Source: Xiphophorus maculatus (taxonomy: Eukaryota > Chordata > Actinopteri > Cyprinodontiformes > Poeciliidae). Taken from it: a DNA stretch of 64,000 nucleotides. Below the pieces are notes generated by a model. It made no database searches. It saw nothing but the letters and a program-made list of their open reading frames with translations, and was not told the origin of the DNA. A program made the translations under genes and the position numbers. Positions within the stretch are counted from its first letter, which is position 1; each line of letters begins with the position of its first letter. Location: NCBI RefSeq assembly GCF_002775205.1, contig NC_036456.1:13481463-13545462 (forward strand), written 5' to 3'. Below are positions 56,401 to 63,667 of the stretch, one piece after another.

Positions 56401-59400
56401 GGAGTTGCTGTTGTTGCCGTCGGAGGTACTGTTGTTGTGGATGGAGCAACTGTTGTTGTCCTTGGAGTAGCTGTGGTTGTGGTTGCAGTTATTGTAGTTG
56501 TGGTTGGTGCCTCTGTTGTTGTTGTTTGAGCAGTTGTAGTTGTGGTTGGAGAAGCTGTGGTTGTGGTTGGAGTTACTGTTGTTGTGGTTGGAGCAGCTGT
56601 GGTTGTGGTTGGAGTAACTGTTGTTGTCATCGGAGCTACTGTTGTGGATGGAGAAACTGTTGTGGTTGGAGATGCTGTTGTTGTAGTCGGAGCTGCTGTG
56701 GTTGTGGTTGGTGTCTCTGTTGTTGTGGTTTGAGCTACTGTAGTTGTGGTTGGAGCTTCTGTTGTGGTTGGAGCAGCTGTGGTTGTGGTTGGAGAAGCTG
56801 TGGTTGTCGTTGGAGTTGCTGTGTTTGTGGTTGCAGAAACTGTTGTGGTTGCAGCAGCTGTGGTTGTGGTTGGAGAAGCTGTGGTTGTTGTTGGAGTTGC
56901 TGTTGTTGTCGTCGGTGGTACTGTTGTTGTGGATGGAGCAACTGTTGTTGTCCTTGGAGTAGATGTGGTTGTGGTTGCAGCTATTGTAGTTGTGGTTGGA
57001 GCTTCTGTTGTCGTGGTCGGAGCTGCTGTGGTTGTGGTTGGTGTCTCTGTTGTTGTGGTTTGAGCTACTGTAGTTGTGGTTGGAGCTTCTGTTGTTGTGG
57101 TTTTAGCAGCTGTGGTTGTGGTCGGAGCTGCTGTGTTTGTGGTTGATGCAGCTCTTGTGGTTGAAGGAATTGTTGTGGTTGGAGCAGCTGTGGTTGTGGT
57201 TGGAGATGCTGTTGTTATAGTCGGAGCTACTGTTGTTGTGGCCGGAGCTGCTGTGTTTGTGGTTGATGCAGCTCTTGTGGTTGAAGTAATTGTTGTGGTT
57301 GGAGCAGCTGTGGTTGTGGTTGGAGATGCTGTTGTGGTTGAAGGAATTGTTGTTGTGGTTGGAGCAGCTGTGGTTGTGGTTGGAGAAGCTGTGGTTGTTG
57401 TTGGAGTTGCTGTTGTTGCCGTCGGAGGTACTGTTGTTGTGGATGGAGCAACTGTTGTTGTCCTTGGAGTAGCTGTGGTTGTGGTTGCAGTTATTGTAGT
57501 TGTGGTTGGTGCCTCTGTTGTTGTTGTTTGAGCAGTTGTAGTTGTGGTTGGAGAAGCTGTGGTTGTGGTTGGAGTTACTGTTGTTGTGGTTGGAGCAGCT
57601 GTGGTTGTGGTTGGAGAAGCTGTGGTTGTGGTTGGAGTTACTGTTGTTGTCATCGGAGCTACTGTTGTGGATGGAGAAACTGTTGTGGTTGGAGATGCTG
57701 TTGTTGTAGTCGGAGCTACTGTTGTTGTGGTCGGAGCTGCTGTGGTTGTGGTTGGTGTCTCTGTTGTTGTGGTTGGAGCAGCTGTGGTTGTGGTTGGAGA
57801 AGCTGTGGTTGTGGTTGCAGCTACTGTAGTTGTGGTTGGTGCCTCTGTTGTTGTTGTTGGAGCAGCTGTAGTTGTGGTTGGTGTCTCTGTTGTGGTTGGA
57901 GCAGCTGTGGTTGTGGTTGGAGCTACTGTTTTTGTGGTTGGAGAAACTGTTGTTGTGGTCGGAGCTTCTGTGGTTTTGGTTGGAGAAACTGTAGTGGTTG
58001 CAGCCACTGTGGTTGTGGTTGGAGCTGCTGTCGTTGTGGTTGGAGCTACTGTAGTTGTGGTTGGAGCTTCTGTTGTTGTGGTTGGAGTTGCTGTTGTCGT
58101 CAGAGCTATTGTTGTTGTGGTCGGAGCAGCTGTAGTTGTGGTTGGTGTCTCTGTTGTTGGAGTTACTGTAGTTGTGGTTGGAGCTTCTGTTGTTGTGGTT
58201 GGAGCTGCTGTTTTTGTGGTTGGTGTCTCTGTTGTGGTTGGAGCAACTGTTGTGGTTGGAGTAGCTGTGGTTTTGGTTGGTGAAGTTGTGGTCGGAGCAG
58301 CTGTTATTGTTGTTAAAGGAACTGTGGTTGTAGTGTGATACGAGCATTAGTAAAGCAGTATGGCATCACTCAACAATTCAGTAGTTTTGGTAATGTACAG
58401 AATTACATTTTTTATGGATGTTTTTTACTTTGCTTACCTAAGTCTCCAACAATAACCGATGACGCTTCCACCGAGAATTCAGTTATTTTTGGTGCCTCAT
58501 TGATTAAAACATTTTCGATTGCTTGATTACTAGGAACATCTGTTGCCTGAAATTCGAGGTCCAGCGTGTTGATAACTGATCCTCTTCTGCAAATATAGAA
58601 AAACAAAAACTCATTCATACAAAAGGCTCATTTAGATGAAGTAAATGTGTTTTTTTTTCTATTTCAGTACCTGAATGAGATAATAATCATTCCCAAGAAT
58701 GACCTAAATGCTTCTTTGTAGAGGGGATGAAGCTGCAAAGAAATGATGTGAAATCAATTACTTGCTCTCTGTTTTGCAATATTATAACTCAGAATTTTAA
58801 AGTAGTAAAAACATAAATACACTACTTTTACAGGATAAAACTATACATTATCATGACTCATCTTACTTCAAAAACATTGAGAGGGTATGTAATTAATACA
58901 ATCACTTAAAATATTTAGTGGTAAAAGATCATTGTATTTTCTTATTACAATTTTTTTTTTGGCAATAAAACTCGGTTTCAAATTTCCCTCATCTTTAAAT
59001 AATGTTTTAATCCATCTAACAATTGTGTATATTTTCTTTATTCTTGATAAAATAGGGTTCTGTTTCCTATCTGGATTCTAAAGCAGGATTTTATTGCTAC
59101 AAGATAATAATACGAGGACTACTGCTATACCATTGTAAGACAGTATAATTTTATCTGATTTAAAAAAAAACATAGAAAAAATTAGGATATCAAGAGAATA
59201 AAACTTACACGATTCCACAAAAGTTGGGATCGTTGGCTGAAAGAATCTGAAGACTTGATTTCAAGATTGTTGGTAAAGGTATCAGTAGGAGACCTAAAGT
59301 TCATCCGGCGGAAAACTCTCATCTCATTTGTGCTAACGGTAGTTGCTGCTGTTGTAGAAATTGTTATAGATGCAGTTGTTGTTGGAGCAGATGTTGTCGT

Positions 59401-62400
59401 GGTTGGTGCAGGTGTTGTGGTTGGAGAAGCTGTGGCTGTGGTTGGAGTAGCTGTCGTTGTGGTTGGTGTCTCTTTTGTGGTCGGAGAAGTTGTGGTTGTT
59501 GTTGATGCAGTTGTTGTTGTTGTTAAAGGAACTGTGGTTGTAGTTTGATACGAGCATTAGTAAAGCAGTACTGCATCACTCAACATTTCAGTAGTTTTGG
59601 TAATGTACAGAATTACAATTTTTCATGGATGTTTTTTACTTTGCTTACCTAAGTCTCCAACAAACACCGATGACGCTTCCACGGAGAATTCAGTTATGTT
59701 TGGTGCCTCATTGATTAAAACATTTCCGATTGCTTGATTACTAGGAACATCTGTTGCTTGAAATTCGAGGTCCAGCGTGTTGATAACTGATCCTCTTCTG
59801 CAAATATAGAAAAACAAAAACTCATTCATACAAAAGGCTAATTTAGAAGACGTAAATGTGTTTTTTTTTCTATTTCAGTACCTGAATGAGATAATAATCA
59901 TTCCCAAGAATGACCTAAATGCTTCTTTGTAGAGGGGATGAAGCTGCAAAGAAATGATGTGAAATCAATTACTTGCTCTCTGTTTTACAATATTATAACT
60001 CAGAATTTGAAATAGTAAAAACATAAATACACTACTTTTACAGGATAAAACAATACATTATCATGACTCATCCTACTTCAAAACATTGAGAAGGTATGTA
60101 ATTAATACAATCACTTAAAATATTTGAGTGGTAAAAGATCATTGTATTTTCTTATTACAATATATATTTTTTTGCAATAAAACTTAGTTCCAAATTTCCC
60201 TCATCTTTAAATAATGTTTTAATCCATCTAACAATTGTGTATATTTTTCTTGATAAAATAAGGTTCTGTTTCCTATCTGGATTCTAAAGCAGGATTTTAT
60301 TGCTACAAGATAATAATACAAGGACTACTGCTATACCATTGTAAGACAGTATAATTTTGTCTGATTTTTAAAAAAAAAAACATAGAAAAAATTAGGATAT
60401 CAAGAGAATAAAACTTACACGATTCCATAAAAGTTGGGATCGTTGGCTGAAAGAATCTGAAGACTTGATTTCAAGATTGTTGGTAAAGGTATCAGTAGGA
60501 GACCTGAAGTTCATCCGGCGGAAAACTCTCATCTCATTTGTGCTAATGGTAGTTGGTACTGTTGTAGAAATTGTTATAGATGCAGTTGTTGTTGGAGCAG
60601 ATGTTGTCGTGGTTGGTGCAGGTGTTGTGGTTGGAGAAGCTGTGGTTGTGGTTGGAGGTACTGTATTTGTGGTTGGAGCCTCTGTTGTTGTCTCTGTTGT
60701 TGTGGTTGGAGGTACTGTAGTTGTAGCTTCTGTGGTTGTGGTTGGAGTTGCTGTTGTTGTTGTCGGAGCTACTGTTGTAGTGGTTGGGGAAGATGTTGTG
60801 GTTGGCATAGCTGTAGTTGTGGTTGGAGACGCTGTGGTTGCAGTTGGAGCAGCTGTAGTTGTGGTTGGAGGAACTGTGGTTGTCGTTGGAGCCGCTGTGG
60901 TTGTAGTTGGAGCAGCTGTAGTTGTGGTTGGAGGAACTGTGGTTGTGGTTGGAGCAGCTGTGGTTGTGGTTGGAGTTGCTGTTGTTGTTGTCAGAGCTAC
61001 TGTTGTTGTGGTTGGGGAAGCTGTTGTGGTTGGCATAGCTGTAGTTGTGGTTGGAGACGCTGTGGTTGTAGTTGGAGCAGCTGTAGTTGTGGTTGGAGGA
61101 ACTGTGGTTGTGGTTGGAGCAGCTGTGGTTGTGGTTGGAGCCTCTGTAGTTGTGGTTGGAGCTGATGTGGTTGTGGTTGGAGCAGCTGTGGTTGTGGTTG
61201 GAGCTGCTGTGGTTGTGGTTGGAGCAGCTGTTGTTGTTGGAGCCACTGTGGTTGTAGTTGGAGAAGATGTGGTTGTTGTTGGAGCAGCTGTGGTTGTGGT
61301 TAGAGCAGCTGTTGTTGTTGGAGCCGCTGTGGTTGTAGTTGGAGAAGATGTAGTTATAGATTCTGTGGTTGTAGTTGATGTAGCTGTGGTTGTGGTTGGC
61401 ACAGCTGTCGTTGTTTTTGGAGCCGCTGTGGTTGAAGATGGACTAACTGTGGTTGTGGTTGGAGCTGTTGTGATTGTGGTTTTAGCCGTTGTGGTTGGAG
61501 TAGCTGTTGTTGTGGTTGAAGCAGCTGTTGTAGTGGTTGGAGCAGCTGTTGTAGTGGTTGGAGCTGTTGTTGTGGTTTTAGCTGCTGTTGTGGTTTGAGC
61601 AGCTGTGGTCGTGGTTGGAGAAGCTCTGGTTATGGTTGGTGCTGCTGTGGTTGTAGATGATGCAGCTGTGGTTGTGTTTGGCACAGCTGTAGTTGTGGTT
61701 GGAGAAGCTGTGGTTGTGGTTGGAGGTGCTGTGGTTGTAGTTCGAGGAACTGTGGTTGTGGTTGGATCAGATGTGGTTGTAGTTGATGCAGCTGTGCTTG
61801 TGGTTGGAGCCGCTTTGGTTGTGGTTGGGGCCACTGTGGTTGTGGTTGGTGCTGCTGTGGTTGTGGTTGGAGCCGCTGTGGTTGTGGTTGGAGTAGCTGT
61901 GGTTGTGGTTGGAGCAGCTGTGGTTGTGGTTGGAGGTGTTGTGGTTGTAGTTGGAGCCTCTGTGGTTGTAGTTGGAGCAGCCGTTGGTGTAGTTGGAGCA
62001 GCTGTGGTTGTGGTTGGAGAAGCTGTGGTTGTTGTTGGCACAGCTGTAGTTGTGGTTGGAGCAGCTGTGGTTGTAGATGGACTAAGTGTGGTTGTGGTTG
62101 GAGCTGTTGTGGTTGTGGTTTGAGCCGCTGTTGTTGTAGTTGGAGCAGCTGTAGTTGTGGTTGGAGCAGCTGTTCTTATGGTTGGAGCTGTTGTCGTTGT
62201 GGTTCTAGCCGCTGTTGTGGTTTTAGCCGCTGTTGTGGTTGAAGCAACTGTCATTGTGGTTGGAGCAGCTGTTGTCGTGGTTGGAGCAGCTGTAGTTGTG
62301 GTTGGAGCTGCTGTTGTTGGAGCCGCTGTGGTTGTGGTTGGAGCTGCTGTTGTTGGAGAAGCTGTGGTTGTGGTTGGAGCTGCTGTTGTTGGAGAAGCTG

Positions 62401-63667
62401 TGGTTGTAGTTTTAGCAGCTCCGGTTGTAGTTGGAGCCTCTCTGGTTGTAGTTGGAGCAGCCGTTGTTGTAGTTGGAGCTGTTGTGGTTGTGGTTGGAGA
62501 TGCTGTGGTTGTAGTTGATGCAGCTGTGGATGTGGTTGGAGCCGCTGTGGTTGTGGTTGGAGCTTCTGTTGTTGTGGTTGGAGCCACTGTGGTTGTAGTT
62601 GGAGCAGCTGTGGTTGTTGTTGGAGAAGCTGTGGTTGTAGTTTTAGCAGCTGCGGTTGTAGTTGGAGCCTCTCTGGTTGTAGTCGGAGCAGCCATTGTTG
62701 TAGTTGGAGCAGCCGTGATTGTGGTTGGAGCTGTTGTGGTTGTGGTTGGAGATGCTGTGGTTGTAGTTGATGCAGCTGTGGTTGTGGTTGGCACAGCTGT
62801 GGTTGTGGTTGGAGCCGCTGTGGTTGTGGTTGGAGATGCTGTGGTTGTAGTTTTAGCAGCTGCGGTTGTAGTTGGAGCCTCTCTGCTTGTAGTTGGAGCA
62901 GCCGTTGTTGTAGTTGGATCAGCTGTGGTTGTGGTTGGCACAGCTGTAGTTGTGGTTGGAGCAGCTGTGGTTGTAGATGGACTAACTGTGGTTGTGGTTG
63001 GAGCTGTTGTGGTTTTAGTTGGAGCAGCTGTTCTTGTAGTTGGAGCAGCCATTGTTGTAGTTGGAGCAGCTGTGGTTGTTGTTGGAGCAGCTGTTGTCGT
63101 GGTGTCAGTTACTGTAATATTTGTTGCAGTTAGTATGACTTCACAGTTTAGAGGAACAACATTTTTTAAGTTTGTTTCTAAAATTTATTCAAAATTATTC
63201 TAAAGTTTTCCTCTTTATTAAAGTTTGATTGATGTTTTCTACGAACATTCAAGTGATGTAACTCAATTCCGTTATAATTTTTCAATGTTCTCTAACATTT
63301 CTGTCAGTGTTTCTTTTTTCATTTGTTGCACAAATATTTGATTTTCTTGAATGTATCATTTTGTCTTACCTGTGTTGCTGACAGAAACGGTCGCAGGATC
63401 TATGTGAAATTCTGCCATTATTGAAGGCTGGTTAACCAACGTCTCTGAGACAAGTGTATCATTAGGAGTAGAAGATGACTCAAATTCAAGGTCCACAGAG
63501 TTGATGATTGAGCCCGCTCTGGAAAAGTGTAGTATAGTTAGTTAAAGTCTACAACTGTCTTAAGATGATGTTCACGATTTGTTGTGCAAACTACAAAGAA
63601 ATTACCTGAATGCCATAGCTCCAGTCTTTTGGAATGAAGGGAACACATTTCTGAAAAGTGGGTCAAG
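29371..63667 (-). CDS. Gene R: giant SEA-domain mucin with GPI-type C-terminus (5' end beyond window)
   Basis: 24 coding exons in the window, in order: 63606-63667, 63370-63518, 60419-63111, 59882-59943, 59649-59797, 59209-59531, 58671-58732, 58438-58586, 51252-58321, 50711-50772, 50478-50626, 50038-50360, 49499-49560, 49266-49414, 42449-49149, 41903-41964, 41670-41818, 31645-41552, 31464-31528, 31181-31374, 30741-31087, 29808-29869, 29580-29728, 29371-29459. Total 29,190 nt, exactly divisible by three: 9,729 residues and a stop. It carries one partial and seven complete SEA domains separated by PTS stalks of about 50 to about 3,200 residues. Five SEA domains (F-R-R-G-S-V-I-N) and the last one (S-N-G-S-I-I-N) keep the cleavage motif; the next-to-last does not. 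The C-terminus is a hydrophobic GPI-type tail. The signal peptide is outside the window. Confidence 0.85.
29580..29869 (-). CDS. Gene R terminal SEA (type D): exons 29808-29869 and 29580-29728
   Basis: The 62-nt exon encodes LEPLFQRTFSTLRDFTVISF; the 149-nt exon encodes NGSIINNMDLKF...ASILVDDI. The acceptor of the second is ctaaaaatt..tttttag. The junction gives F-S-N-G-S-I-I-N, so the G-S cleavage motif is kept and the N-G-S triplet is also an N-glycosylation sequon. This is the membrane-proximal SEA domain, the usual place for cleavage in membrane mucins. Confidence 0.85.
29870..30740. other. Gene R intron, 871 bp
   Basis: AT-rich intron with a GTAAG donor at 30740-30736 and a pyrimidine-rich acceptor (tttgtcttcctgcag) at 29870. 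No element or reading frame recognised in it. Confidence 0.8.
30741..31087 (-). CDS. Gene R short PTS exon with 39-bp repeat plus SEA N-terminal part
   Basis: 347 nt. Starts R-T-P-L-P-T-T-P-P-T-T-N-S after acceptor tttctggcag. The stalk is a different repeat from the rest of the gene: 13-codon units PTTNTTTPSTAVN, three near-perfect copies within about 30901-31017 plus degenerate flanking ones. N-T-T sequons recur in it, so it may be N- as well as O-glycosylated. It ends in the SEA start VTFRSLGETFTTDL...ALLKSN before GTAAG. Confidence 0.85.
31181..31528 (-). CDS. Gene R divergent SEA (type C): exons 31464-31528 and 31181-31374
   Basis: The 65-nt exon encodes YDMLYRKAFGALFVRSYVIS; the 194-nt exon encodes R-V-S-V-T-S-R-I-R-M-N-V-T-E-V-E-V then a longer C-terminal part with N-Q-T and N-H-T sequons and SPGSVQII. 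Both exons are longer than the standard 62 and 149 nt, yet the phases are unchanged. At the cleavage position the sequence is V-S-V instead of G-S-V/I, so autoproteolysis is not expected. Its N-terminal part (YVGVVVYEPFDEDL..QKFEDLAKRIVAV) closes the preceding PTS exon. Confidence 0.83.
31645..41552 (-). CDS. Gene R giant PTS exon, 9.9 kb, plus type C SEA start
   Basis: 9,908 nt, 3,302 codons plus two bases, with no stop. It starts at acceptor ctacaaccacag (before 41552) with V-T-L-T-T-T-T-A-A-P. GTG or ATG triplets inside are not starts; the frame is open back to the acceptor. Composition is mainly Thr, Ala and Pro with Glu, Val and Ser-Thr variants (PTTTIPSTTTAAP, TTTETPTTTT). The last 250 or so codons (31645-32400) lose the heptapeptide regularity and become Ser/Thr/Ile-rich (SISTSSTSS, TATPSLTATIPS), then a SEA N-terminus. 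It contains several in-frame block duplications, listed separately. Unusually long for a single vertebrate coding exon. Confidence 0.85.
34200..36800 (-). repeat. In-frame block duplication in the 9.9-kb exon (spacing 1,410-1,494 bp)
   Basis: The segment around 34200-35300 recurs at about 35630-36800. Landmarks on the plus strand: GGAGTTGCTGTTTTTGTTG at 34430 and 35840, and GATTCTGTTGTTGTTGGAGC at about 35010 and 36505. The spacing grows from 1,410 to 1,494 bp through a small insertion; both are divisible by three. Confidence 0.75.
39070..40404 (-). repeat. 669-bp in-frame tandem duplication in the 9.9-kb exon
   Basis: About 39070-39735 and 39739-40404 are nearly identical. The interruption GGAGCTAATGATGTTGTGG appears near 39114 and 39783. 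669 bp is 223 codons. Confidence 0.75.
41580..42500. repeat. Type B cassette linker, shared by all type B cassettes of gene R
   Basis: The linker at 41580-42500 is the same sequence type as those at 49170-50090, 50380-51300, 58340-59260 and 59550-60470. It holds an intron of about 117 bp before the PTS exon, the 149-nt exon, an intron of about 84 bp, the 62-nt exon and a 475-485-bp intron. This copy is slightly more divergent than the others. Confidence 0.85.
41670..41964 (-). CDS. Gene R type B SEA: exons 41903-41964 and 41670-41818
   Basis: The 62-nt exon encodes LHPLYKQAFRSFLGMIIISF; the 149-nt exon encodes RGSVINTLDLEF...SVEASSVIVGDL. Acceptors (gctttgcag-type, atttgcag) and donors (GTACT, GTAAG) are intact. 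The F-R-R-G-S-V-I-N junction has the cleavage motif. K-Q here replaces K-E in the other type B copies (41942-41945 region). Confidence 0.87.
42449..49149 (-). CDS. Gene R PTS exon, 6.7 kb, plus type B SEA start
   Basis: 6,701 nt, 2,233 codons plus two bases. The acceptor ...acaaccacag before 49149 gives V-P-L-T-T-T-T-A-A-P. Thr-rich repeats with TTTVSPTT, TTTIPSTT, TTTETPTT and TSTPRTTT variants. Ends R-M-N-F-R-S-P-S-D-T-F-T-N-N-L..QLLWNR, the SEA start, before GTAAGT. Blocks repeat internally, for example about 47610-48260 with 48270-48930 (657 bp) and about 45220-45890 with 46650-47210 (about 1.4-kb spacing). Confidence 0.86.
49266..49560 (-). CDS. Gene R type B SEA: exons 49499-49560 and 49266-49414
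   Basis: Same design as the pair at 41670-41964 (LHPLYKEAF..., RGSVINTLDLEF...). The last codons read ...VIVGDY instead of ...VIVGDL because the exon ends GACTATG rather than GACTTAG. The GS motif is intact. Confidence 0.87.
50038..50360 (-). CDS. Gene R short-stalk PTS exon (107 codons) plus type B SEA start
   Basis: 323 nt. V-P-L-T-T-T-T-A-A-P...TTTSPTTTEAPTTTT...SITISTTAATTVSTNEM, then R-V-F-R-R-M-N-F-R-S-P-T-D-T-F. The stalk is only about 65 residues, against more than 2,000 in the flanking cassettes. Acceptor (caaccacag) and donor (GTGTAAG region) are as in the long exons. The twin exon at 59209-59531 has the same length. Confidence 0.86.
50478..50772 (-). CDS. Gene R type B SEA: exons 50711-50772 and 50478-50626
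   Basis: The 62-nt exon encodes LHPLYKEAFRSFLGMIIISF; the 149-nt exon encodes RGSVINTLDLEF...SNQAIGNVL..APNITEF..ASSVFVGDL. The G, N and F variants are shared only with the copy at 59649-59797, which marks these two as direct duplicates. GS motif intact. Confidence 0.87.
51252..58321 (-). CDS. Gene R PTS exon, 7.1 kb, plus type B SEA start
   Basis: 7,070 nt, 2,356 codons plus two bases, fully open. Begins V-P-L-T-T-I-T-A-A-P after caaccacag. Repeats include TTTTIPSTTRAAST, ITATTTTATPRTTT and VPPTATTATPTTT types. Three near-identical blocks of about 1.0-1.2 kb lie in tandem between about 54.3 and 57.6 kb. Ends with SEA start M-R-V-F-R-R-M-N-F-R-S-P-S-D-T-F..LLWNR and GTGTAAG context. Confidence 0.86.
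54290..57600 (-). repeat. Three in-frame tandem blocks of about 1.0-1.2 kb
   Basis: Starts of equivalent segments lie at about 54298, 55504, 56542 and 57544 (plus-strand TGGTTGGAGAAGCTGTGG..GTTACTG motif). Spacings are 1,206, 1,038 and 1,002 bp, all divisible by three. Each contains the same landmark interruptions, such as TTGTCATCGGAGC and TTATAGTCGGAGC. Differences among copies are mainly whole-unit insertions or deletions. Confidence 0.82.
58438..58732 (-). CDS. Gene R type B SEA: exons 58671-58732 and 58438-58586
   Basis: The 62-nt exon encodes LHPLYKEAF...; the 149-nt exon encodes RGSVINTLDLEF...AIENVL..APKITEF..SSVIVGDL. The flanking introns match those at 49.2-49.6 kb almost base for base. 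GS motif intact. Confidence 0.87.
59209..59531 (-). CDS. Gene R second short-stalk PTS exon (107 codons) plus type B SEA start
   Basis: 323 nt, same length and design as 50038-50360, with several substitutions (TTTTTASTTT, SPTTKETPTT, TATASPTTTP). It has I-K-S-S in the SEA start (L-E-I-K-S-S-D-S-F) where most copies have I-N-S-S. Acceptor caaccacag before 59531; donor after CGT at 59209. Confidence 0.86.
59649..59943 (-). CDS. Gene R type B SEA: exons 59882-59943 and 59649-59797
   Basis: Encodes LHPLYKEAF... and RGSVINTLDLEF...AIGNVL..APNITEF..SSVFVGDL, identical in type to 50478-50772. GS motif intact. Confidence 0.87.
60419..63111 (-). CDS. Gene R PTS exon, 2.7 kb, plus type B SEA start
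   Basis: 2,693 nt, 897 codons plus two bases. The acceptor ...aatattacag before 63111 completes GTA Val, then T-D-T-T-T-T-A-A-P. Includes a block type not seen elsewhere in gene R (TTTREAPTTTAAAKTTTTASP). Ends with the type B SEA start (RMNFRSPTDTF..IKSSDSFSQ..LLWNR). Here the SEA exons downstream are type B while the upstream SEA exons (63370-63667) are type A. Confidence 0.86.
63112..63369. other. Gene R intron, 258 bp
   Basis: AT-rich intron with GTAAG donor at 63369 and ATTACAG acceptor ending at 63112. Its position matches the 120-bp introns before the PTS exons in gene L. Confidence 0.8.
63370..63667 (-). CDS. Gene R first visible SEA (type A): exons 63606-63667 and 63370-63518
   Basis: The 62-nt exon encodes LDPLFRNVFPSFQKTGAMAF; the 149-nt exon encodes AGSIINSVDLEFESSSTPND...ATVSVSNT. 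It resembles the gene L SEA (type A), not the type B domains that follow in gene R. The matching SEA N-terminal exon lies beyond the right edge. GS motif intact; donors GTAAT and GTAAG. Confidence 0.86.
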
